Positions 24,201 to 36,200 of a stretch of DNA of 64,000 nt are shown here, in pieces (positions within the stretch are counted from its first letter, which is position 1; each line of letters begins with the position of its first letter). The DNA comes from Valencia hispanica. Lineage: Eukaryota; Chordata; Actinopteri; Cyprinodontiformes; Valenciidae. The DNA lies in assembly GCA_963556495.2 (NCBI GenBank), contig OY747703.1:57196796-57260795 (forward strand), given 5' to 3'. The position numbers and the translations under genes are program-made. The notes beneath the pieces are model-generated. The model ran no database searches. It saw only the letters and a list, made by a program, of their open reading frames with translations, and was not told the origin of the DNA.

Positions 24201-27200
24201 ATCTAAAGGAAGTGCCGGTGAGTAGAGAGATGGAAGATCTTATCACAGAAGCACTGCAGAACATCTGATCCATAATGTAGCGTTGACCTCTGCGCTTTGA
24301 ATGCAGGTGAATCGGGTTCAGTGGGACTTCCTGGTGCTAGAGGTTCACCAGGTCTCCCTGGTGATTCCGGACCCCAAGGTACAGAATAAGTCTCCAGTAC
24401 TTGTACCCCTGAATGCTCAGCGAGAAGTACTTTCTCTGATACTGTCTGAAAAGGTTTGAGTAAGATTTTTTAAACTCACTGAACTATAAGACAAAAATAT
24501 GTTTGTTCTCCAGGTCCTCCTGGTATCCAAGGACCCCCAGGTACACAGCATTTACATTTTCTGTTGTAATCCAAACTGATTTGGTTTTGTATATTTTAGG
24601 GCCTGATTTATCAATATTCCCAATAAAGATCACAAAATTGCGTGCGCCGCAAATAAATTGTGCCAGAGGCGTGTTCCCGATTTGAGGGCCATCTGCTAAG
24701 ATTGAGTCGCAAGTCATAACAAAGAGCAGTATTCAAATGAGGACTTCGCGTCTGCTGCTGTGTGCGCCAGCCTTCCTTCCCCATGCGCTGTGCCACAGCC
24801 AGAGAGAGGAGGAATAGGCGCTCTGAGTTATGATGCATTTTTTGAAAAAAAAAAGGGGTGAAGAAATCGACATAACTGTCCGATTTATGGCCATTAGAGT
24901 GTTATTTACTATTAGGTTAGAATATGTGTGAATTCTATTTTTTTCTGTTTGTTAGTAATAACCTTATGTTGAATCGTGGTGGTGCAAAGTTAAGACATGC
25001 CCTTCAGAGGCGGTAAAAATAGGCGCAAAAATAGCCAGCGCAAACAGTTTCATGTTTGATAAATCACACTGCGCGTGGAACACCTTCTTATTTGCATGTT
25101 ACCAGGGATTGCACGCATCTTGCTGCAGGTTTAACATGCACAGTCCTGCCTTCACCTGCTTAGTAAATCACCTGATGCATATTTTTGTGTCCGCTGTAAG
25201 GATGGCACACATTTAAACAAGTCCAAACCTTTGATAAATCAGGCCCTTAATCTATGTTCCTGTTGCCCGATACAGGTGTCGCAGGAATTCCAGGTCAGCC
25301 TGGTGGTAAAGGTACAGCTTTCTCATTTTCCTGTGTGATAAGATTCAAATAGCAAAGAAAACCTCCTAGATGGTCTGAGATTATTATTCTCTTCGTCAGG
25401 TGAACCAGGATCTCCTGGTAAAGTCATCGGCCCGAGTAAGAACAGCCACATGTCTTCCACCAGCATTGTCCAGAAAACCCTAGTGACTCGTGTCTCCAAT
25501 CCAGTTTCTGTCTCCCTCATATACAGTAAATTCTGATACCGTGGCTATCCCTGGACCTCCAGGGCCGGCTGGACCTCCTGGTCCTGCTGGACCCCCTGGT
25601 TTGTCTGGTCCCATTGGTCCTGCTGGTCTCCCAGGCCAACCAGGTAAATTAGGTTCCCTCACTACAGTTAAACATGTTGGATGTATGAGAAAGAAAACCC
25701 TTTGGCAAAGCACTTTCTGTAATGATTTAGGTGCTAAGGGAGAACGAGGAGATAAAGGAGAGAAGGGGGATAAGGGGGACCAAGGTCAACGTGGAGAGCC
25801 AGGTAACTGCATTCTGTTAGGAACTCTCAGCAGAATCAACAATGAATCACTCTGTCACACTAAGAAATGCTTTTCATATTTATTTTTTTAATTCACAACA
25901 AACTTGTTTCAGGGGCTGGACTTCCTGGACCACCAGGGCTTCCAGGGTCCCGAGGTGAACCTGGTCCTCAGGGTCCTCCTGGTACGTTTAAAGCAGATGA
26001 GCCAGCGTCCTGCATGTTTTCGATGTGTCCCTGCTTCAACAGCCACCTGAATAAAATGGCTGATAAGCTCCTCGTGAATTGATCATTCATTTGATTCAGT
26101 TGTTCTGAGCCAGGGAAACTCCAGAAACATGCAGGACACCGGCTCTTGAACTGACTTTTGAACCCACTGGTTTACAGTAGTAGTGCTCTCTTGAACTACT
26201 GGAACTCAGAGCAAACTAATGATGTCGTCACTAATGTTTAGGTGAGGGTAAGCAGGGTCCTCCAGGCCGCAGGGGTCCTCCTGGAGATCCAGGTGAATAC
26301 AAATCCAGCTTTTTCAACATTTGATAGAAGAATGTATCATCAGCATAGAGAGAGAGATTTGTGTCTGATGGGATGCACGTATAGATGTTCTGTCATATAT
26401 GAAACCCATCTGTTAATACGCAGGTGTTGGAACTCCTGGACCTAGAGGAGAGAAAGGAGAACCTGGCAGCTTCTTGCCAACATCTGGTTAGCAAAGGAAA
26501 TCCTACTGTCCTTAAAGTTAACCATAAGGTTTTGTCTCTGAGTGGCTTTTGATGAAGTTTTCCTCATTGTTCCTCAGAAACCTTCTTTGCTGGACCACCA
26601 GGACCACCAGGGTCTCCAGGGCCACAGGGTCCACCTGGTAGGCCTCAATAAATTTCATATTTCTTAGCCTCAGACATGGCTTCAGCACAACTTACAAAAC
26701 TTTGCAGCAAACATATCTTCTCCCTTGATACCATCATCTCACAGATTGATGTGTTTTCAGGTAATGAAGGAGCACAAGGATTCCAAGGTTAGAAAATATT
26801 AAAATGGTTTAGAAAAGCCAGTATTTCATACTCTGTGAGTAAATGTGATGTTTTATATTTCAGGTGAACCAGGTCAGCCTGGTCTTCCAGGTAGTCCAGG
26901 CGAGCCAGGTATTGGTAAGTGGCCAAACTACAGCTAACTGTATCTTGACCGGATATTTTCACAATCAATATTGATCCTTCAGTGTTTGATTTTGATTTCT
27001 ATCTCAGGATTCCCTGGTCCTCCAGGACCTCCAGGTAAATCAATTTAAACCCTTGATGTGATCTTCGAACCATGATGCACATTATTATGGACTGTTTCAG
27101 TGTTTGATTTCCTGTCGTTCAAGAATGATGGATATATACTATTCAGATTTTTTGGATGTCTTGCAGGTGACCCAGGAACTCCAGGAGGGGCACCTGGTAA

Positions 27201-30200
27201 GAATACATTTTATATCAAATATATTAACAGTTCAATGTTCCACGTTAGGTTAACAACTCCCGAAGATCTCACATTCTGGAAGTAATCAATTCAACATATG
27301 GATGAAACACACTGCAAGATATTTGCTCTGTAACAACTTCTTAAACGTAGTTCTCAGAACTTGGTAATGAGTTCAATACACATTTTTATGGTCCGGCGTA
27401 TTTAGGAAAGGATTTCCCCTGCCAGTTGGACTATCACTGGGCAGCTGGGTTGAAACCCAAAAGCCTAACAATGTGTCATACTAGTGGGACGACTCATGTG
27501 ACTCACTAGTAGGCTTGACATCAAGCAGTGACGTTTTTCTGTCCCTCAATCAAAGGATTGTGTTGTGTGACGCCAGTAGTTCCACCCTAACCGTACTTTG
27601 GTATTGTCCTATGAACCTTCAACTGAAGGAGGCCCAGGAATGGTGTTTTACAATGGAAACAGAAAAACTAGCTGTGACAGAGAATTCTAAAAGCCATCGG
27701 CCATTTTGACAGATTGAAATTCTCCCCCATGACCACTTGATGCAGACGCGTAGACAGATTCAGCCTGTAAGTGGGAGGGGAGTCTGGCTCTCCATTCCGA
27801 GTGTCCAGGCCACAGCAGGTGAAATCTTCATAAGAAATACATGAAGCTTACTTGATGTGTGAAGGCACAATGTGGATTTTCTTTTCAGTTTGTTCAGATT
27901 TAATATTGATTTAAAATGAAATACTACTGAATATGTCATTATTATAATTCAAAAAATTTTACTGTTAACAATAAATTATGACCGTACTTTTTTGACCCCG
28001 TCAGTCAAAATGACCTACAGCAAACACTTCTAGCTAGCCAAGGCTTACCTGATATGAATATATTGCTGCCGATTGTTGCATTTTTAATCACCTGCTCGTT
28101 CCAGTCACTTCTTCTGATGCCTTGCCACCAAAGACATCTCTTGTTTTCCTTGAAAGGGGTGCGAGTCAACAGAGTTCTATGGAACTTGCACGTTTTGTTG
28201 TTTTGATCAAACTATTTGTGCAACCAACAGCACAGCAAGACATGATCGCGTCTCTTTCTGAACCCGACAGGCGCAGTCAAGCAGGGAGTGACGTAGACCG
28301 ATAATCCCTCTATAAAAGACTAAAGCTGTACAATCACACCCCGTCCACGTTTTGTATATGTTTTAACAAAGAGCAAGAATGAAATATAGAAAATCTATTT
28401 AATCCATCCTTTTTTAGTTTCATTCCTCCCTTTGAAGAGATTATCGTCTCTAACAGAGTTTTTTGATGCTGACATCTAGTGGTGATTAGAGAACTGCACG
28501 TTATATTACTTGTTCCCACGCTTGCTGTTATTGCTTCCTGTTTGAATAAATTCTCAACTCCTAATGAATTCAGTTTTTTTTCCAGGAAGCTCATATATTC
28601 CTGGACCACCTGGACCTCCTGGACCTCCAGGTCCCCCTGGAAGTGAATCACCCAGTGTGGGCCAGTACATTGCTGACTACCTCCAGAGTAAGCCTCTACG
28701 TTATTTCTGATGCTCTGAAGATGAATCAAAGAGCTTAGGAAGGTCTTCTGGTGTGACCCACAGGTAACAGCATCAGAGAGTACTTGGCTGGACCTCCTGG
28801 ACCTCCCGGACCTCCAGGAGAACCCGGCTCTCCTGGTTTTTCAGAAGATGCCCTGGTGGATAATGTTGCCAGTCGAGTTATCTCCTATATTCAGAGTATG
28901 ATCATGATAATAAACGTTTCTCTCCCAATTCCGTAAATTACTGCTATTTGTCTGACAGTTCTGATATCTGTCTCATAATTTTTGTTCATGCAGGTTCAGG
29001 CCCAGGGGCGCCTGGTCCTCCTGGTCCACCTGTCTCTGTCAATGACATCATCAGTCTACTGCAACGTAAGTCTCATCACAGTAAAATCCCAAATGCGTCA
29101 TGGTAATGAATTTTAGAAAACAGCAAGAAAATGACCTGCAGAAATCTGAATATTTAAAGAATATAAGTTGGAATCTGTCATATTTAAGATAAATCTGCTG
29201 ATGGTTTTCATGTTATTTGTGTCTGAACATCATGTCAGGATGGGCAAAAGTTAAAGGCCACGTGTTAGCAATTCATTATAAAACATTATCTCATGTTTGA
29301 AAGGTAATTTGTTCATACCTTTTTGATGGTGAACATTTTGTGTCCAGGAGACGATGTGAGGGCATACCTTACAGGTCCACCTGGGCCACCAGGACCTCCT
29401 GGAGGTTTAGGTATCGGTGGCTACTCATTTAACCCCCAGGACGTGGCTGAGCGCGTCTACAGCCTCTTGAATCGTGAGTGTTAAATTAATGCTTTATGTT
29501 CAATGCAAGACTCTTGTTCAGTTAGGTCTGATTGTTGGGTTGTCTCTGTCACCAGAGAGGGGGGTGCTGGGTGTCCCTGGAGCTCCAGGACCTCCTGGTC
29601 CTCCTGGGCCCCCTGGAAACCTGTTAGCAAGTAAGACGTTTACTCATCCATGAGCACAAACACTTTAATGTCCAAGCAGATGATCTATTTTATGCCATTG
29701 CATTATCATCCATGTCTGGAAAAATACCATTATGTGCAGGAACTAACAGATTTTCATCTTTGTTGTCATTCTAGCCGGTTTTCAGTCTCTTATCGGCCCT
29801 CCAGGACCTCCTGGTGCACCTGGTATTCCTGGGCCACAAGGTCCGCCTGGACCCCCTGGACCTTCAGGATTTGGGAGCTATGTTAGCTCAGATGTCCGTG
29901 ACTACCTGCAGAGTGAGTTTGGAGAGAAATTGTGATATCCAAAAGCAGTGTGAGTAATCAACAGCTTGTAGAACTGCTTTAGAACGACTCCATCAGTCTG
30001 TCTGTGGAGGTGTTTTGGAGCAATCTTCTTTACAACGTTGCTTAAGTTCATTAAGATTTGCCAACTTTTGTAAATCCCCACCATGTAATTATGGAAAACA
30101 ATACTAAGCCTTTGCCTTCCTTTCTGCTGCCTCTCTACAGGTGTTTCCCTCAGAGGACCTCCAGGCCTTCCGGGCCCCCCCGGACCTGAGGGCCCTCCTG

Positions 30201-33200
30201 GTCCAGTTGGGCGAATGGTTTCCTTTGCAGACCATAACACCAGAGACAAGCTAAAGCCCGAAAGACAAGATTATATCCGGGATGAGTTTGAAGGTAAAGT
30301 GAAGACAACACAAAGTCCGGGACCTGAGCACGGTCATATTTATGGGCCAGTGATGATCCGATGGTGGGAAGGGTGGATTGGACAGAAGTCTCATTCTTTT
30401 TCAGGTGTTGATGGTTTGAGTCGACCCATGTTCGGACCTCCTGGTCCACCAGGCCCCCCTGGACCCCCAGGACACAAGGGAGAGCCAGGATTTGCCAGTG
30501 GCATTGAGTGGAACTCTCTTGACTTCTCCCTCATGGCTGAAAGACTAACTGATTACATCAAAGGTAAGCTCCTAAATTATTTATAAGTTTCTCACTACAC
30601 ACCGATCTTCTCAGCCTATCTGGGAAATTCTACTCCAGGGTTTTGAAAAGAAGGATCTTAATGGTTTCTGGCACTGCAAATTTAGGAGGAGCTGTGTGGC
30701 TTGTAATCCATTGTTGACCAGATATTTCCCCTCGCAGAGCTGCTGAGAATTTCAATGTGGTTTGATTGTCCAGTCAACTTATGTTTTTGAGGAATGCTGA
30801 ATGCTGCGCCTTACTAAGGTTTTAGAAGGGGCAGAAGGAGCAAATGGTACTACTGGATGCTGGAATCCTTTTTCAGTCCCTGCATAACCAAAGCAAGTTG
30901 AGTTTGTGTTGGACTCTGACAGAGATGTGTATTGTCTCCAACCTGTTTAGTGATAGGATCTCAAGGCTGTTTTGCTGATGATTTGGCTTTTGCTGGCATC
31001 TTTAGCTCAACGATTGTCAGCATGAACATGAATGATTCCCAGCCAGGTGCAAAGAGTTTCAGGTGAGAATCTCCTCCTCTGAGTCTGAGGCAATAGTTCT
31101 CATCCAGAAAGGGTGGGATGTACCCTCCAGTTTGGAAATGAGATCCTGCCTCACGTGGAGAACTCCAGTTATCTTGATGTCTTGTTTGGGATTGATGAAA
31201 GGATGGAGGAGGAGATGGACTGATGGAACAAGACTTCAGCCTTGCTCCAGACAATTGTGGTAAAGAAGGGGCGGTGGCAAAAGGAAAAGCTCTCGATTTA
31301 CTGATCAATTTGTGTTCCAACTCTCAACTGATTGCGATTTTGCAAGTTGTCCCACTTGAAAAGATGGTCTTTAATTTTCATCATAGGTACGCTTCAACTT
31401 CAACTATTGGCCCATTCTTCCATGCAGATCTCCTCTAGAGCTGGGATGGTTTGGGCCCATCGATGGGCAACACGAACTTTAAACTCCCTCCACAGATTCT
31501 CTATTGGATTGAGGTCTGGAGACTGGCGAGGCCACTCCAGGACCTTGAAATGCTTTTTACGTAGCCACTCCTTCGTTGCCTAGGCGATGTGTTTGGGATC
31601 ATTGTCATGGTGGAAGACCCAGCCACATTTCATCTTCAATGCTCTCACTGATGGAAGGAGGTTTTTGACCAAACTCTCACGATACATGGCCCCATTAATC
31701 CTTTCCTTAATACGGATCAATCGTCCTGTCCCCTTTGCAGAAAAGCAGCCCCACAGCATAATGTTTCCACCCCCATGCTTCACAGTGGGTATGGTGTTCT
31801 TGGGATGCAACTCAACATTCTTCCCCCTCCAAACAAGGCAAGTGGCATTTATACCAAAGAGTTCTATTTTGGTCACATGACATTCTCCCAGTCCTCCTCT
31901 GGGTCATCCAGATGGTCTCTGGCAAACTTTAGACAGGCCGGGACATGTGCTGGCTTAAGCAGGGGGACCTTTTGAGAGCTTCAGGATTTTTAGCCATGAT
32001 GACGTAGTGTGTTACTAATGGTAACCTCAGTTACTTTGGTCCCAGCTCTCTTCAGTTCATTGACTAGTTCCCCAGTGTAGTTCTGGGAGGTTTCCTCACT
32101 GTTCTCTAGATCATGTGTTCCCCATGAGGTGAGCTCTTGCATGGAGCCCCAGGCTAAGGGAGATTGTCAGTGATCTTGCTTTTATTCCATTTTCTAATAA
32201 TTGCGCCAACACTTGATCTCTTCTCACCAAGCTGCTTGTCTATTGTACATTGACTCATCCCAGTCTTGTGCAGGGGGACAATCTCGTCCCTGGTATCCTT
32301 GAACTACGGTGGCCCTGAAAGGTCACAGCACGCAACTTAAGAAAACACATGCAAAAAGACAAAACACAAGCAAATTGAGAAAACATTTTCATCAATTTGA
32401 CAACACGTGTGCAGCGTTTAGAAAAACGAAACAACACATTACAAAAATGCGCAGCAAATAGACCACAACCCAACGGAAGTGAAGTGTTTCCAGGGGACAC
32501 TTAAATGTGATGCACACGGCCAGACATGCTTGTTGTTGACACGGCTGAGTCATGCGATTACAATGTTAAAATAAATAAAAAACAATTAGTTTTTATCTCG
32601 TTTTCCAACATCACTGACGAACAGAGACGGTGACTGAGCTGTGACTTGAAATCTGTGTCAACAACACAATTAAGTGTCCCCTGGAAACACTTCACTTCCG
32701 TTGTGTTGGGGTCTATTTGCTGCGCATTTTTGTAATGTGTTGTGTCGTTTTTCTAAATGCTGCACACGTGTTGTCAAATTGATGAAAATGTTTGGGTTAG
32801 GGTTCAGTAGGGTGGCCCCTGTCAGGGCCACCGTAATGAACAGCTCTCTGGTCTTGGTCATGGTGGAGGTTGGAGTCTTGACTGTTTTAAGGTGTGGACG
32901 GGTGTCTTTTATATAGATAACAATTTCAAACAGATGCCATTATTAAAGGTAATGAGTGGAGGATAGAAGAGCTTATTAAAGAGGCAGTAACGTGTCTGTG
33001 AGGGACAGAATTCTTGCTTGGTTGTAGGTACTAAATACTTTTTTTCTGCACCATTATACAAATAAATTCTTTAAAAAATAAATATAAGTGTACCTATGAT
33101 GAAATTTACAGACCTCTCTCATCTTTTGAAGTGGGCCAACTTGAACAATTGGTGACTGCTAAATACTTTTTTGCCCCACTATATATACAACTTTCCCTGG

Positions 33201-36200
33201 AAACGTTTTGGGATCCTGAGTCTCCGTCTTGGACCTGTTATCTTTGGTAACATGTCAGCTGATTACAGTTGCTCTGATTTGTAAAATGCACAAAAGTTAT
33301 CTTTTTTTTTAAATGAAATGTTTTTTTATTAATCCTTTATGAGAATTTTTTAGATATATTTTGTCTGTTTAATCCACCACGGGGCGTTTTTGCAGACATT
33401 GATTAGGGAAAAAGACTTAGGAACAAAGAAAGTATGTGGAATAACTCATCATTAGTCATTTTTGAAGTTTTAACCAGTGGTTTAAGGTGTTCACCAGCAT
33501 CATATATATATTTTTTATTTGCAGCTCATGGTGTACTAGATGACATTGTAGATGACTACAATAGCAGGATCTTCCAAGGTCCTCCAGGACCACCTGGACC
33601 TCCAGGCCCCGCCTCTTTTGGTTCCCATGGAAACTCCACAAATCTGATGGAAATGATCAAAAGTGGGAAACTGCATTAAACAAAAAGAGTAATATCTGAT
33701 ACAACACAGACTATAGATCTGCTAACACGTCTCCGTCTCTTACTTTGCAGCTCTTAAGGAACAGAACCGCAATGGACATGTTGTCCTCGGGCCCCCGGGA
33801 CCACCTGGACCTCCAGGTCCACCAGGAGAGAGCCGACTGCTTGGTTCTCAGACAAACGTTGTTGACATAATGGACTATATCAAAAGTAACAAATATCTTT
33901 AAGAATGAATTGTCAAATAATTTGGTCATAAATGTCCAACTCTGAACACCGAATAACTTCTTTTTTTATCCTTCACAGCTTATGGAGGGGTTGTGGGGCC
34001 GCCAGGGAGACCAGGATCAAAAGGAGACCCAGGACTTCCAGGACTAACAGGAGCAAAGGGTAAGGCAGGGCATAGAAAGGCAAGTTTATTTCTACAGCAC
34101 CATTCACACAGAAAGCAATTCAAATTGCTTTACAGGACATAAAAGGAGGAGCAGAAGGAAAATTATAAAGCATTAAATCATTGCAAACAAGAGCAAAACA
34201 TGGTAAAATAAAGATATTAATGACATTAAAGGATTTTATCCTCACATTTCTGGGACCAAAAACAATGTATTCTGTCTTATTTGTATTAAGCTGGAGGATG
34301 TTCTGACCCATCCACTCATTTATATTATAACCACATTGATACACTGCGTGTGGACTAGCATGATGAGGTCACGCAAAGATGTCAAGTTTTGTGTCTATCA
34401 TGTTTGAGGTGGAAAGGATTCAAATAAAGAGAAAACAAATGCGGTTAAAGAGAGAACTTCAGTAAAATAAGGAGAACTTACAAAGGAAGCAACCAGGTCA
34501 TAGAATGCAGGTAGTGAACATAAAAAATCAAACAAACAACCAATGAAAAACCAGGAGCCTAAATACTGAGGCAGGGGCGAAAATTGACAAAGGAACCCAA
34601 TGAATTAATCAGAGGAGATGTGGAACAGCTGAGGCCGGAGGAAAGTAGGGAAACTGAGGGAGGGAGACTAATTAATGCGAAGGGAGCTGAAGACTCAAAC
34701 TACAACTACCTGGCTTTCCGCTCTTAAACTTGCTTTCTCCATTTAGTTTCATTTGGTCACTCTTTCTCGTGTTCCTGACATTCATATCTCTAAGTGTATG
34801 CTTGCATCTACTGTTACTGCCTTGTCTGTTCCATTTTTTTAGCTTCTTGTTTTTAAATGTTGGCTATTAGTTGTGTGGTTATTCTATTCATGTTTTTATG
34901 TGCAGCGCTTTGGTTGGTTGTAATGTGGTGGTAAAGGCGCTTTACAAATAAATTGGTATGGTACAAACCAAGGGGAGGAGACTAACACTACACACTACAG
35001 GCAAAATCGCATCAAGTCCGACTTTTTTTGCCCATATGTGACCCATATCTGATTGTCTGAACAACATAAACCAGATATTTTTCAAATCCAACCCAGTTCA
35101 CTTTCATATGTGGTACTAAATCTGACTCATATTTGATGGTTTTGAACGGTCATGTCGCCTTAAATCCACGTTGTGCGTCACTGACACCAGACAGACGTAC
35201 TAATCTTGCCAGTAGGAGGCGCCGACAGAGGTATTCAAAGGTTTGTCTTGACATCCTGAAATCATGGATGAACTCTTTGTCAGTGAAGCCATTCACATCT
35301 CAACTCCTGATCCACATACACCTCTGTACGGAGGTAGCAGCCACAGCTCCAAAAAAGCCACTGTTAAAATGTGGGCTCTCTTTTCTCTCAATGTCCCTCT
35401 TTCTCTAAATAATTAGTCAAAATTTTGCCAATTCCGACTGTGCATTAATTGCTAAACTGCTGGACAAACACTAACATCTGTAGCCGCCATTTTTATTTTC
35501 GCAAACGTAGAGCGTTGCTTGTGACGTCTCTTCTTCTTCTGCGGATGTGGGATGCTTGAGGACTTCTAGAATTAATTGTTGTTTTTCCCAGATTTATAAT
35601 TACCAAGGTAATCAGCCAAGTCTGCCAAATAAGATCTGAACCAGTTTAGCAGATTATCAGTCAATCCCACCATTTTATTAAATATGTGTCTAGATTTGGT
35701 TTGGAGATTTGCTTACTGCTGTTTTCAGGGCTTGTAGGAAAGTATTCACTATCTGGGAATTTTTGATGGGCAACACAGCTAAAAACCGTTGGTCAAAACC
35801 TGCAGGGCAGCAAATCAAGGCTGTAAGTTATGTATTTTAGGTCCCTGTCAAAAACACATCCTTCAGTTTATAAAGCATGTTTCAGAACTTGCAGGAGATT
35901 AGTGCTGCTTGGTCCTTGGTTGGAAATGTTTAGTTATGCAGGTTTACAACATTAATGTATATTTAAAGTAATTTTCTTGTCTGTGTTTCCAGGTGAACGA
36001 GGTTTCCCTGGACCTCAGGGACACAGAGGACCAAAAGGTGACAGAGGTCAGTTCTTAAAAAGAGAATTAGATTGTTTTCCCTCCCTTTGCTTCTGCAAAG
36101 CAACATAAGTTTCATGAATGTTCTTTCATCATTAAAAAATGCAGTTGCTGTTACAAATGATAAAAAAACATGGAGAGAGTAAGGTTTTTCTCCCTATCGG

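Larger units (their letters stand above)
31330..33187 (-). mobile_element. Tc1-like transposon relic in a col17a1 intron
   Basis: The right end (33187 inward, - strand) reads AGTGGGGCAAAAAAGTATTT then a GCCCACTTCAAAAGATG block and TTTCATCATAGGTAC. The left end near 31345-31390 repeats the inner blocks (TCCCACTTGAAAAGAT, TTTTCATCATAGGTAC) in inverse orientation, but its outermost bases are lost. A transposase relic lies between, and a fold-back MITE (32305-32835) splits it. Located in the 3-kb intron 30564-33524. Confidence 0.85.
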
